This document shows, in pieces, positions 44,198 through 53,277 of a stretch of DNA of 64,000 bases (position 1 is the first letter of the stretch; the number at the start of each line of letters is the position of its first letter). The DNA is from VAZQ01 sp963821505 (GTDB taxonomy: Bacteria > Pseudomonadota > Alphaproteobacteria > Rhizobiales > Xanthobacteraceae). Location of the stretch: NCBI GenBank assembly GCA_963821505.1, contig CAWGEH010000033.1, positions 82,661 to 146,660 on the forward strand. Reading direction: 5' to 3'. The notes beneath the pieces are model-generated. The model was not told where the DNA came from. It was given only the letters and a program-made list of their open reading frames with translations, and made no database searches. Position numbers and translations under genes: made by a program.

Positions 44198-45055
44198 ATG
44201 AAGCCCGCTCCCTTCCGATATCATGCACCGCGGACCATCGATGAAGCGGTCACGGTTCTGGCGCAAGTGGCGCCGCTCGACGGACGGGTCCTGGCCGGCG
44301 GCCAGAGTCTCGTGCCGATCATGGCGTTCCGCTTGGCGCGTCCGGCCCATCTCGTCGACATCAACGGGGTGGCGGCGCTGCGGCGGCTCGCGGTCGACGG
44401 CGAGCGGCTTTGCATCGGAGCCTGCGTCCGGCATGCCGCGTTCCACCGTCCCGTGGTCGAAGGCCCTCTTGGGCGGCTTTTGTCCACGGTGGTTCGCCAC
44501 ATTGCCCACTATCCCATTCGCACGCGCGGCACGTTTTGCGGCAGCATCGCCCACGCCGATCCGGCGTCGGAATGGTGCGCCGTCTGCGTCGCGTTTGATG
44601 CCGAGATCGTCGCGGCCAGCACCCGCGGCACCCGCATCGTCCCCGCCCGCGAGTTCTTCGCCGGGATCATGACGACGACGCTCGCGGAGGACGAGTTGCT
44701 GACCGAGGTGCGCCTGCCGCTGCTTGCGCCGGACACCCGGTTCGGCTTTTGCGAATTCAACCGCCGGGCCGGCGATTTCGCCATCGCCATGGCGCTGGCG
44801 GTCTACCGTATCGAGGACGGACGGATCGTCGAGCCACGGCTTGCGGTCGGCGGTGCCGAGCCGCATGCCCGTCGGATCGCCGAAGCCGAGAACGTGCTCG
44901 CCGGCCGTGCGCCCGGAGCCGACAGCTTCGTCGCCGCTGCCGACTGTGCAGCCGCGGCAATCGATCCGATGGAAGATGCGCAAACGAACGCGGAGTACCG
45001 GCGCGACCTCGTGCGCGTCCTCGTGCGCCGCGCGCTGGAGCAGTCTTCGCAATGA
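44198..45055 (+). CDS. Molybdenum hydroxylase FAD-binding subunit (CoxM-like)
   Basis: The 285-residue protein has the FAD signatures 'LAGGQSLVPIMAFRLARP' near residue 32 and 'TRGTFCGSIAHADPASEW' near residue 108 of the CO-dehydrogenase/xanthine-dehydrogenase flavoprotein family. It carries electrons from the 2Fe-2S subunit to an acceptor. Its stop overlaps the start of the 2Fe-2S subunit (ATGA), so the two are coupled. It is the first subunit of a four-gene hydroxylase set. Confidence 0.93.
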   Translation: MKPAPFRYHAPRTIDEAVTVLAQVAPLDGRVLAGGQSLVPIMAFRLARPAHLVDINGVAALRRLAVDGERLCIGACVRHAAFHRPVVEGPLGRLLSTVVRHIAHYPIRTRGTFCGSIAHADPASEWCAVCVAFDAEIVAASTRGTRIVPAREFFAGIMTTTLAEDELLTEVRLPLLAPDTRFGFCEFNRRAGDFAIAMALAVYRIEDGRIVEPRLAVGGAEPHARRIAEAENVLAGRAPGADSFVAAADCAAAAIDPMEDAQTNAEYRRDLVRVLVRRALEQSSQ

Positions 45056-45588
45056 CCGACGAGAGTGGCTCGGTTCCCACGCAAGGCGAACAGCGGGTGA
45101 TGACCGAAAAGGTCGAGATCAAGCTCGACATCAACGGGCGCAGCTACGCCGTTCGGGTCGAGCCGAGAAAGACGCTTGCCGATGTCATCCGCGACGAGTG
45201 CGGACAGACCGGCACGCATATCGGCTGCGAGCACGGCATCTGTGGCGCCTGCACGGTCATCCTCGACGATGACGCCGTCAGGTCGTGCCTGATGTTCGCG
45301 GTTCAGGCGCAGGGCAAGCGCATCCGGACGGTCGAGGGGCTTGCCGACGGCGACACGCTGCATCCGCTGCAAGATGCGTTCATTTCCCATCACGCGCTGC
45401 AGTGCGGGTTCTGTACGCCCGGCTTCTTGATGCTGGCGGTGAACGCGCTGGAGACCCATGCCGACATCACGGACGAAGAGATCCTGGACGTCCTGTCGTC
45501 CAATCTCTGCCGCTGCACCGGCTATCAGAACATCGTCAAGGCGGTGCGCAGCGCGGCGGCCGGGATGCGCCGGACCGGCGCGGCCTGA
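45052..45588 (+). CDS. Molybdenum hydroxylase 2Fe-2S subunit (CoxS-like)
   Basis: The 178-residue protein has the plant-ferredoxin-type cluster site 'GCEHGICGACTVILDD' and the second cluster site CGFCTPGF...CRCTGYQNIVKAV. Both are complete. ATG 45052 overlaps the FAD-subunit stop; an internal ATG at 45100 (MTEKVEIKLDINGR) is an alternative that gives the usual shorter N-terminus. Confidence 0.94.
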   Translation: MTDESGSVPTQGEQRVMTEKVEIKLDINGRSYAVRVEPRKTLADVIRDECGQTGTHIGCEHGICGACTVILDDDAVRSCLMFAVQAQGKRIRTVEGLADGDTLHPLQDAFISHHALQCGFCTPGFLMLAVNALETHADITDEEILDVLSSNLCRCTGYQNIVKAVRSAAAGMRRTGAA

Positions 45589-45750
45589 GTTCACGGCGAG
45601 CCGTGGTCGCGATGCGCGCATTCGTGGCAACCACTGGGAACCGCGCTGCTGCGGACCGACCCTTGCGCTCGAGCCGGAGCGTGGGCGGCATCCCGGCGCT
45701 GGCCGCCATTGCCTCCCGCGCATTGCCGAATCCTCGCTGACAGGCCCCGC

Positions 45751-46752
45751 ATGCCCATCGACGTTCATGCCCATTACGTTCCGCCGCAACTGATCGACGC
45801 GGTCGCTGCCCGGGGGAAGGACATCGGCGTGCGGCTCGTGCGATCGGACGGCGCGCCGCCGGCGCTGCATTTCGACTACGGGTTCAAGGTACGCCCGTTC
45901 TTTCCCCGCCTGCTGGAGCCGGCCGCACAGCGGCGCACCTGGCTCGACGCCCAGGGCATCGAGCGCCAGATCGTCGGCACCTGGCCGGACATTTTCGGTT
46001 ACGGCCTGGCCTTGGATGCGTGCGCCGCGTGGCACCGGATCCTGAACGATACATTGGCGGAGTGGTGCGCCGACAACGCGGATCGGTTTGCCTGGATCGG
46101 CTCGGTTCCGCTGATCGATGCGCAGGCTGCGGCGCAAGAGCTCGCGCGCGTCGCCAGTCTCGGCGCCTGCGGGGTGATCATTTCGAGCAATGTCGAGAAC
46201 GTCAATCTCGGCGAGGTTCCGCTGGAGGCGTTCTGGCGCGAGGCGGAAACGCTCGGCATGCCGGTGCTGATCCATCCCGTTCTGGTCGGACCTGCGCCGC
46301 GGGCCGCGAAGTTCGGTCTCGCGCAGGTTGCGCAGTATACCTTCGACACCACGCTCGGTGTCGGCTCGCTCTTGATGTCCGGGGTGCTGGACCGTTTCCC
46401 CGCCCTCAAGCTCGTCCTGTCCCATGGCGGGGGCGCCTATCCCTATCTCGCCGGGCGTTTCGACGTCATGCATCGACGCATGGACCGCGCCGCCCAAGGC
46501 GATGTCGCGGCCAAGGCGCCCTCGGCCTATGCCCCGCAGATGGCCTATGACAGCATCGTCCACGCACCCAAAGCCTTGCGCTTTCTCATCGACCTGGCCG
46601 GGCTTGATAATGTCGTGCTGGGGACGGATTATTCGTTCCCGCCCGCCGATATGGAGCCGCTCGCGCTGCTGCGCTCGGCGGGATTGCCGGCCGCCGAGAT
46701 CGATGCGATCGCCGACGGGAACCCGCGCCGCGTGTTCGCTCGGCTGCGCTGA
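45751..46752 (+). CDS. Amidohydrolase 2 family protein (ACMSD/decarboxylase-like)
   Basis: The 333-residue metal-dependent barrel (PF04909) begins 'MPIDVHAHYVPP' with the H-x-H ligand pair. It has 'MPVLIHPVLVGP' (His) near residue 170, 'LVLSHGGGAYPYL' near 225 and 'VVLGTDYSFPP' (Asp) near 290. Members include aminocarboxymuconate-semialdehyde decarboxylase and other non-oxidative decarboxylases or hydrolases of ring-cleavage products. It is placed between the small and large hydroxylase subunit genes, which suggests action on the same pathway. Confidence 0.88.
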   Translation: MPIDVHAHYVPPQLIDAVAARGKDIGVRLVRSDGAPPALHFDYGFKVRPFFPRLLEPAAQRRTWLDAQGIERQIVGTWPDIFGYGLALDACAAWHRILNDTLAEWCADNADRFAWIGSVPLIDAQAAAQELARVASLGACGVIISSNVENVNLGEVPLEAFWREAETLGMPVLIHPVLVGPAPRAAKFGLAQVAQYTFDTTLGVGSLLMSGVLDRFPALKLVLSHGGGAYPYLAGRFDVMHRRMDRAAQGDVAAKAPSAYAPQMAYDSIVHAPKALRFLIDLAGLDNVVLGTDYSFPPADMEPLALLRSAGLPAAEIDAIADGNPRRVFARLR

Positions 46753-46940
46753 CCGGCGCTGATGGCCAGAGGAGAGGCGTTGATGGTCCTGACGCGCGGT
46801 CCGGAGCGGCGGCTGGAGAAGACGGATGGGGTTATCGCGCGCGGGATCGATCATTCATTTGCCGAGGCGGCCGCCGCCCAGCTCGGCCCATACGTGAAAT
46901 AGATTTGGCCAAAAACAGATTTGGCGATGCGCGAGGCGCG

Positions 46941-49286
46941 ATGGCCGTCGACGTGAAGAAGGATGGCGGCCCGGGCTGGGTCGGCCGCTCGATCCGGCGC
47001 CTCGAGGATCCGACTTTGGTGGCCGGCCGTGGCCGGTTCACGGGCGACCTGCCGGCCGCATGCTGGGTGCGCTTCGTCAGGAGTGCAGTCGCCTGCGGCC
47101 GGATCGTGCGCATCGCCGCACCCGCGGGGGCGACCGTGATCACCGCCGCCGAGCTCGCCGCGGTCAAGCCGATCCAGCCGATGTTGCACAAGTTCAACTA
47201 TGTCCCCATCAGCCAGCCGGTGCTGGCGAAGGATGTCGTTCGGTTCGTCGGCGAGCCCGTGGCGGCGGTGGTCGCGCCCACCCGGGAGGAAGCCGAAGAC
47301 ATTGCCGATGTGGTCGCGGTCGAAATCGACGAGACGCCCGCGGTCATAGGCGCGCGTGCGGCGCTTGCGGCCGGCGCGCCGCTGGTCCACGGCGAGGCGG
47401 CGGGCAACGTCGTGGTCGAAGGACGCCTGAAGACGCCCGGCTTCGACCTCAAGGTGGCGGCCGCGCATCGGCGGATCAGGCTCGATATCCGCTCGCGTCG
47501 GCAGAATGCACTGCCGTTGGAGCCGCGCGCCGCGCATGCGGCCTGGGATTCCGCCAGCCGGCGAGTGACGCTCACCTGCGCGACGCAGATGCCGCATGCG
47601 ATGCGGACGATCATCGCCGATCTGATCGGCATGCCGGAATCGGATCTGCGCGTGATCGCCCCCGATGTCGGCGGCGGATTCGGGCAGAAGATGTCGCTGG
47701 CGCCCGAATTCGTGGTCGTGGCCTGGCTCGCGCGCAAGCTCGGGACGTCGGTGGCATGGGTCGAAGACCGGCGCGAGAATCTCGTCGCCTGCTTTCACAG
47801 CCGCGACCAGTCGATTTCGCTCGAGGGCGCATTCGACGCCGATGCGAAGCTGATCGCCCTCGACGCGGATATCGTCGCCGATGTCGGCGCCTATTCCTGT
47901 TACCCCACGACCTGCGGCGTCGAGCCGCTGATGGCGATGGCGGAGATGCCGGGCCCCTACGACGTGCGTGAATATGCCTGCATCGCGCGCGGCGTCGTCA
48001 CCCACACCTGTCCGATGGCGCCGTATCGCGGCGTCTCGCGTCCGGTGATCACCTTCGCGATCGAGCGGTTGATGGACCAGGCGGCCGCTGCTTTCGGCCT
48101 CGATCCGATCGAGATCCGCCGCCGCAACCTGGTCAGGACGTTCCCCTATACGTCGGCGACCGGTCTGGTGTTCGACGAAGCGAGCTATGTCGAAACCCTT
48201 GACGCGGCGGTGCAAGCGATCGGCGTCCCGGCGTTTCGCACCCGCCAGGCGAAGGCGCGCAGCGAAGGACGCCATCTCGGCCTCGGCTTCGCAACATTCT
48301 CCGAACGCACCGGCTATGGCACGCCGGCCTTCGCTGCCCGCGGCATGGAGGTGACGCCTGGCTGGGAGACCGTCGAGATGGCCATGGATCCCTCCGGCTT
48401 CATCGAGGCGCGAATAGGTGCGTCCCCGCACGGACAGGGTCTGCGCACCACGCTGTCGCAGATCATCGCCGACGAGCTTGGCACGTCACCCGATCGGATC
48501 AAGATCGTGCATGGCGATACCGACCGCACACCGTACGGCTGGGGCACCTTCGCCAGCCGCTCGCTGGTCATTGCCGGCGGTGCCACGCTGTTGGCGGCGC
48601 GCAAAGTCCGCGCCAAGCTCGCGACGATGGCCGGCGTCCTGCTCGAGGCGTCGGCGGACGACATCGTGCTCGAAGCCAATGCCGCTCGCGTCGCCGGCAC
48701 CGATCGCGCAATCCCGCTCGCGGTGCTGGCGCGCGCCGCCTATCATCAGACCCATCGCTTCAAAGGCGAGGTCACACCGGGCATCGCGGAGAGCGCGACC
48801 TACGATCCGCCCGGGACGTTCTCCAACGCCTGTCACGTGGCCATGGTCGAAGTCGACGTCGAGACCGGGGGAGTCATCATCGAAAGGTTCCTGGTCGCCG
48901 AAGACGCCGGACGCCTGATCAATCCCATGATCGTCGACGGACAGATCCACGGCGGCGTCGCCCAGGGCATCGCCAACGCGCTGCTCGAGGAGATCGTCTA
49001 CGACGAGACCGGCAATATCCTGACAGCGTCCCTGGCCGATTATCTGCCGCCGACCGCGCGCGAGATCCCGCCGATCGAGATCCATCATCTCGAGACCTGG
49101 ACGGACGCGTCCATCACCAGGGCGAAGGGGCTGGGCGAAGGCGGCGCGATCGGCGCGCCTGCCGCGGTGGTCAATGCCATCAACGACGCGCTGTCGCCCT
49201 TCGGCGTGTCGATCGACGAGTTTCCGGCGACGCCGCAGCGTATTCGAGCCGCGCTGCGTGCGGCCTCCGCGCGGATACGGACCTGA
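46941..49286 (+). CDS. Molybdenum hydroxylase large subunit, copy 1 (CoxL/XDH-like)
   Basis: The ~781-residue protein begins 'VGRSIRRLEDPTLVAGRGRF'. It has the N-terminal hammerhead domain and molybdopterin-cytosine-dinucleotide sites 'DVGGGFGQKM', 'MAPYRGVSRP' and 'PHGQGLRTTL'. The catalytic Glu lies in 'GLGEGGAIGAP' near residue 737. The fold hydroxylates N-heteroaromatics, aldehydes or CO; CODH-type C-S-F-R is absent, so it is not form I CO dehydrogenase. ATG 46941 is preferred; an in-frame TTG at 46905 is possible. It lies one base before copy 2. Confidence 0.93.
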   Translation: MAVDVKKDGGPGWVGRSIRRLEDPTLVAGRGRFTGDLPAACWVRFVRSAVACGRIVRIAAPAGATVITAAELAAVKPIQPMLHKFNYVPISQPVLAKDVVRFVGEPVAAVVAPTREEAEDIADVVAVEIDETPAVIGARAALAAGAPLVHGEAAGNVVVEGRLKTPGFDLKVAAAHRRIRLDIRSRRQNALPLEPRAAHAAWDSASRRVTLTCATQMPHAMRTIIADLIGMPESDLRVIAPDVGGGFGQKMSLAPEFVVVAWLARKLGTSVAWVEDRRENLVACFHSRDQSISLEGAFDADAKLIALDADIVADVGAYSCYPTTCGVEPLMAMAEMPGPYDVREYACIARGVVTHTCPMAPYRGVSRPVITFAIERLMDQAAAAFGLDPIEIRRRNLVRTFPYTSATGLVFDEASYVETLDAAVQAIGVPAFRTRQAKARSEGRHLGLGFATFSERTGYGTPAFAARGMEVTPGWETVEMAMDPSGFIEARIGASPHGQGLRTTLSQIIADELGTSPDRIKIVHGDTDRTPYGWGTFASRSLVIAGGATLLAARKVRAKLATMAGVLLEASADDIVLEANAARVAGTDRAIPLAVLARAAYHQTHRFKGEVTPGIAESATYDPPGTFSNACHVAMVEVDVETGGVIIERFLVAEDAGRLINPMIVDGQIHGGVAQGIANALLEEIVYDETGNILTASLADYLPPTAREIPPIEIHHLETWTDASITRAKGLGEGGAIGAPAAVVNAINDALSPFGVSIDEFPATPQRIRAALRAASARIRT

Positions 49287-49287
49287 C

Positions 49288-51585
49288 ATGAGCGTGATCG
49301 GACGTTCGGTTCCGCGCCTCGAGGACCGGCCGTTGGTGACGGGCCGCGGACGGTTTGCCGCCGACGTCGCTTTTCCCCACATGCTGCACATGCGAGTGGT
49401 GCGGTCGAGCCACGCGCATGGCCGGATCGTCTCGATCGACAGCGCCGCGGCGCGGGCACTGCCGGAGGTCGCGGCGGTGTGGACGTCGTCCGATGTCTCC
49501 GATATTCCGCCGATCGATTTCCGGCTGACGCGCATCGAAGGGCTGGCACCCTATCGCCAGCCCGTTCTGGCCCGGCAGCGCGTGCGCTACGTCGGCGAGC
49601 CGGTCGCAGCCGTATTCGCGACCGACGCATATCTTGCGGAAGACGCGGCCGATCTCGTCAGAGTCGAGGTCGAGGAGTTGCCGGTCATCCTCGACGCGAG
49701 CGACAGCCCGGGCGAGTTCGAACACGGCCGTTCGACCGAGGCGGCGATCCTGGAGAAGTCGTACGGCGACCTCGCAGCCGCATGCCGCGACGCGCATGCG
49801 GTGGTGGAGCTCGATCTCGCGGTCGGGCGCCATTCCGGCGTTCCACTCGAAACCCGCGGTGCAATCGCGCGCTACGACGCCGGCGGCGACGTGCTGGAGC
49901 TTCACGGCGCCGCCAAGGTGCCGCACTGGAACCGAGACAATATCGCCCGCATGCTGGGCCGTGATCCCTCGACCGTGCAATTGTTCGAGGGCCATGTCGG
50001 CGGCGGCTTCGGCATCCGCGGCGAGCTCTATCCCGAGGACGTCCTGGTCTGCCTCGCCGCGCTGCGGCTCGGCCGGCCGGTGAAATGGATCGAGGACCGG
50101 CGCGAGCATTTGATCGCCGCCAATCACTCGCGCCAGCAGCGGCACAGGGTGCAGGCCGCGGTCGACGCCGACGGCCGCATCCTCGCCATCGACGACGAAT
50201 TCTTCCACGACCAGGGCGGCTACGTTCGCACGCACGCGGCGACCGTGCCCGATCTCACGGCGGCGATGTTGCCGGGGCCCTATCGCGTGCCGGCCTATCG
50301 GGCGCTCGGCCATGTGCGGCTGACCAACAAGACGCCGGGCGGCACCTATCGTGCCCCGGGACGATTCGAGAGCACGTTCGTGCGCGAGCGCTTGATGGAT
50401 GCGATCGCGGCGCGGGTCGGGATCGATCGCGTCGAGGTCCGCCGGCGCAATCTCATTGCCAAGGAAGCCATGCCCTATACCCGCCCCCTGGGGACGCTGG
50501 GCACCGAGATCGTGCTCGATTCCGGCGACTATGCCGGCCTGCTCGACAAGGCGCTGAGCAGGGTCAAATGGAGCGAGCTCGGGGATGAGCTGCGTCGGCG
50601 CCGCGCCGGCGGCGAATGCGTCGGCGCGGGCCTTGCCATCTTCGTGGAGAAGAGCGGGCTCGGCCCTTACGATGGCGTGCGGGTGTCCGTCGATGCGTCG
50701 GGTCTCGTCGAGGTGGTCACCGGCGCGGCTTCGCTCGGCCAGGGCGTGGAGACGGTCGTGGCGCAGATCTGCGCGGACGCACTCGGCGTCGACTATCGAC
50801 GGGTGCGGGTCGTGCACGGCCGCACTGACCGGATTGCTTTCGGCATGGGCGCCTTTGCATCGCGGGTGACGGTGATGACCGGGGAGGCGACGCGCATTGC
50901 CGCGGCCGAGGTCCGCGCCAAGGCAATCGACGTCGCCGCCGAACTGCTGCAGCAATCCGCCGATGCGCTCGACGTCGTCGCCGGCAGGGTCGTGCGCGCG
51001 GGCGCCGTCGCCGGGCCCTCGATGACGCTGGGTGAGATTGCCAAGGCTTTGGAGCCGGCATCGAAGCTGCGCGGCGCGCGCGCGCCGGGCCTCGCGGCCG
51101 AAGGCTGGTTTTATAGCGATCACATGAACTATCCCTATGGCGTGCACATTGCCGTCGCCAAGGTCGATCGCGACACCGGCGGCGTGACGATCGAGCGCTA
51201 TCTCCTCGCCTATGACGTCGGCCGGGCGGTCAATCCGATGCTGGTCGAAGGCCAGCTTGCGGGCGGATTCGCCCAGGGGGTCGGCGGCACCCTGCTCGAG
51301 GAATTCCTGTACGACGAGCGAGGCGAGCCGTTGTCGGTCAACTTCGCCGATTACTTGATGCCGACCGCGCGCGAGGTCCCTGCGCTTGATGTGCTGATCA
51401 CCGAGGACGCGCCGTCACCGCTCAATCCGCTCGGCTTGAAGGGAGCGGGCGAGGGCGGCATCAATGCGGTCGGGGCGGCCATTGCCGCGGCCATCGACGA
51501 TGCGGTCGGGATCCCGGGCGCGATCACCCGGCTGCCGGTGACGCCGCAGCGCCTGCGCGACATTCTCAAGCGGGAAAAGACCTGA
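49288..51585 (+). CDS. Molybdenum hydroxylase large subunit, copy 2 (CoxL/XDH-like)
   Basis: The 765-residue protein is a full-length paralogue of the preceding one. It begins VIGRSVPRLEDRPLVTGRGR and has 'HVGGGFGIRGEL', 'GGTYRAPGRFES', 'ASLGQGVETVVAQI' and the catalytic Glu in 'GAGEGGINAVG'. Active-site loops differ from copy 1 (Y-R-A-P-G-R against Y-R-G-V-S-R; G-I-R-G against G-Q-K-M). The two may form alternative enzymes sharing one small and one medium subunit, or a heteromeric unit. Confidence 0.93.
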   Translation: MSVIGRSVPRLEDRPLVTGRGRFAADVAFPHMLHMRVVRSSHAHGRIVSIDSAAARALPEVAAVWTSSDVSDIPPIDFRLTRIEGLAPYRQPVLARQRVRYVGEPVAAVFATDAYLAEDAADLVRVEVEELPVILDASDSPGEFEHGRSTEAAILEKSYGDLAAACRDAHAVVELDLAVGRHSGVPLETRGAIARYDAGGDVLELHGAAKVPHWNRDNIARMLGRDPSTVQLFEGHVGGGFGIRGELYPEDVLVCLAALRLGRPVKWIEDRREHLIAANHSRQQRHRVQAAVDADGRILAIDDEFFHDQGGYVRTHAATVPDLTAAMLPGPYRVPAYRALGHVRLTNKTPGGTYRAPGRFESTFVRERLMDAIAARVGIDRVEVRRRNLIAKEAMPYTRPLGTLGTEIVLDSGDYAGLLDKALSRVKWSELGDELRRRRAGGECVGAGLAIFVEKSGLGPYDGVRVSVDASGLVEVVTGAASLGQGVETVVAQICADALGVDYRRVRVVHGRTDRIAFGMGAFASRVTVMTGEATRIAAAEVRAKAIDVAAELLQQSADALDVVAGRVVRAGAVAGPSMTLGEIAKALEPASKLRGARAPGLAAEGWFYSDHMNYPYGVHIAVAKVDRDTGGVTIERYLLAYDVGRAVNPMLVEGQLAGGFAQGVGGTLLEEFLYDERGEPLSVNFADYLMPTAREVPALDVLITEDAPSPLNPLGLKGAGEGGINAVGAAIAAAIDDAVGIPGAITRLPVTPQRLRDILKREKT

Positions 51586-51590
51586 ATGGC

Positions 51591-51610
51591 CCGCGGAGAA
51601 AACTCCGTGG
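51591..51610. terminator. Hairpin between convergent genes
   Basis: Arms ccgcggag and ctccgtgg (one G-T pair) enclose aaaa just after the second large-subunit gene. There is no T tract. It may act as a bidirectional pause or terminator. Confidence 0.3.
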
Positions 51611-51660
51611 CGCCCACGGCACGCTTGGCGGAGCGGTTTCCCGACGGCCGCCGTCATCCG

Positions 51661-52014
51661 TCAGTTCAAACGTCGCAGGCCCGCGTCATTTCCGTCTCCC
51701 ACCACCCGCAGGTCGAGATCGTTGATCAACTCGGCTCTGCGTGCCTCGGCGGCTTGCAAGGCCGCCGCAGCCTGCTCGGATGTGCTGGTGTTCGAGCCGA
51801 ACAGGACGACGCCCCCGATAACGGCCGTAATCGCTCCCACCAGGGCCAGCGGATCTGCCGTGATCGCTCCGAGCACGATTGCCAGGATCGATATGCTTCC
51901 GACGGCGATCGCTGCCTTGGAGATGAGAATGAGCTTCCGGCACCGCTCGATGGTTTCGGCAAGGTCCTCGATGCGAACTTCGAGTTCTCCGATTTGCTCG
52001 CGCAGGTCGTCCAT
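51661..52014 (-). CDS. Small membrane protein with coiled-coil ends
   Basis: The 117-residue protein has an N-terminal heptad-rich helix (MDDLREQIGELEVRIEDLAE) and two hydrophobic segments separated by a short turn (IAVGSISILAIVLGAIT and LVGAITAVIGGVVLFG). A second Ala/Glu-rich helix follows. The family is unrecognised. It lies between the hydroxylase and transporter operons, convergent with the former and 82 bp beyond marR on the same strand. Confidence 0.7.
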   Translation of the reverse strand: MDDLREQIGELEVRIEDLAETIERCRKLILISKAAIAVGSISILAIVLGAITADPLALVGAITAVIGGVVLFGSNTSTSEQAAAALQAAEARRAELINDLDLRVVGDGNDAGLRRLN

Positions 52015-52096
52015 GCCAATCCGTTCGGGTGCCGGCTCAAGTGAACGTTAGTCTGCCGCCCAAGCGAGCGTTCTCGGCGCCGTCGCTCCCCTCCGC

Positions 52097-52552
52097 TCAG
52101 ATCAATCTTTTCAACAGACGAATGACGGTTCTTTGCTCCCTGCCGCTGAGCGGCAGCAGCGTTTGGCGGGTGATTTGCCGGGCGACCTTGACGGCGGCAT
52201 CGGCGACGCCGCGGCCGGCGTCGGTCAGCGCAATCGCGCGCCGGCGGCGATCGTGCAAATCCTGGCGGGCAGTAATGAAGCGGCGCGCCTCGAGCCGGTC
52301 GACCACGCCCTTGGTCGTGGCCGCGTCGAGGTAGATCAGGCGCCCGAGCTGATTCTGCGAGCATGGTCCGACTTCCCGCAATTTCGCCAGTGCGGCGAAC
52401 TGCGTCTGCGTCAGCCCTTTGATGATCCGCGACATGAATATGGACGTATGTCTTTGCATCGCGACGCGCAGCAGGAAGCCGACCTGCTCGTCGAGCCGAT
52501 ACTCGCTTTTCGCGGCGCGCCGTCGGCGCCGGGCAAGGGCGCTCGCGGTCAT
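52097..52552 (-). CDS. MarR family transcriptional regulator
   Basis: The 151-residue winged-helix protein has 'LTQTQFAALAKLREVGP', 'SQNQLGRLIYLDAATTKGVVDRLEARRFI' (recognition region) and the wing 'DLHDRRRRAIALT'. MarR proteins usually sense phenolic or aromatic ligands. Its ATG overlaps the livF stop (ATGA), so it is the last gene of the transporter operon and probably controls the locus. Confidence 0.9.
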   Translation of the reverse strand: MTASALARRRRRAAKSEYRLDEQVGFLLRVAMQRHTSIFMSRIIKGLTQTQFAALAKLREVGPCSQNQLGRLIYLDAATTKGVVDRLEARRFITARQDLHDRRRRAIALTDAGRGVADAAVKVARQITRQTLLPLSGREQRTVIRLLKRLI

Positions 52553-53277
52553 AGCGACAGCAGGCGCCGTTGTGCCGCGACATCCTTGGCGAGGTCGTCC
52601 ATGCGGCCGTGCCATTGTATCTGTCCTTTCTCGAGAACATAGACGCGGTCGCAGACGAGCGCGGCGAAATGGATGTTCTGCTCGGACAGGAGGACCGACA
52701 GCCCCTCGTTCTTGAGCTCGACGATGGTATTGGCCATCTGTTCGACGATGACCGGCGCCACCCCCTCGGAGGGCTCGTCGAGCAGGACCAGCAGGGGATT
52801 GCCCATGAGGGTGCGGGCGACCGTCAGCATTTGCTGCTCGCCGCCGCTCATATGGGCACCGCGACGATCGAGCATGCCGGCGAGATTGGGAAAGATCGCG
52901 AATAATTTCTCCGGCGTCCACGACGGCGCCATCGCGCCGTCGGCGTGGCGCCGTGGCGGCTGGCGCCCGATGTCGAGATTCTCGAGCACCGTGAGATCGG
53001 AGAAAATGCGCCGGTCCTCCGGCACGAAGCCGAGGCCTAGCCGCGCGATCTCGAAGGCCTCGAGTTTCGAAATGTCCTCGCCCAGGAAGCGGACCGTTCC
53101 GCTGCGCTGCGGGATCAGCGCCATCAGCGTCTTGAACGTGGTCGATTTGCCGGCGCCGTTGCGGCCCATGAGGGCCACCACCTCGCCACGGCCGACGTGG
53201 AAGGACGGATCGAACAAGATCTGCGCGGCGCCGTACCACGCCTTGAGATTCTCGACCTCGAGCATCGGTTGGCTCAT
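52549..53277 (-). CDS. livF: Branched-chain-type ABC transporter ATP-binding protein LivF
   Basis: The 242-residue ATPase has Walker A 'GRNGAGKST', signature 'MSGGEQQML', Walker B 'LLVLLDEPSEG' and the LivF-typical 'FVPEDRRIF'. It pairs with LivG to drive a HAAT-family importer. Its start overlaps livG and its stop overlaps marR by four bases. Confidence 0.95.
   Translation of the reverse strand: MSQPMLEVENLKAWYGAAQILFDPSFHVGRGEVVALMGRNGAGKSTTFKTLMALIPQRSGTVRFLGEDISKLEAFEIARLGLGFVPEDRRIFSDLTVLENLDIGRQPPRRHADGAMAPSWTPEKLFAIFPNLAGMLDRRGAHMSGGEQQMLTVARTLMGNPLLVLLDEPSEGVAPVIVEQMANTIVELKNEGLSVLLSEQNIHFAALVCDRVYVLEKGQIQWHGRMDDLAKDVAAQRRLLSL

Noticed and set aside
46941..51585. Form I carbon monoxide dehydrogenase
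   Set aside because: The subunits are CoxLMS-like, but neither large subunit has the A-Y-x-C-S-F-R active-site loop; both have Y-R-G/A loops of other hydroxylases.
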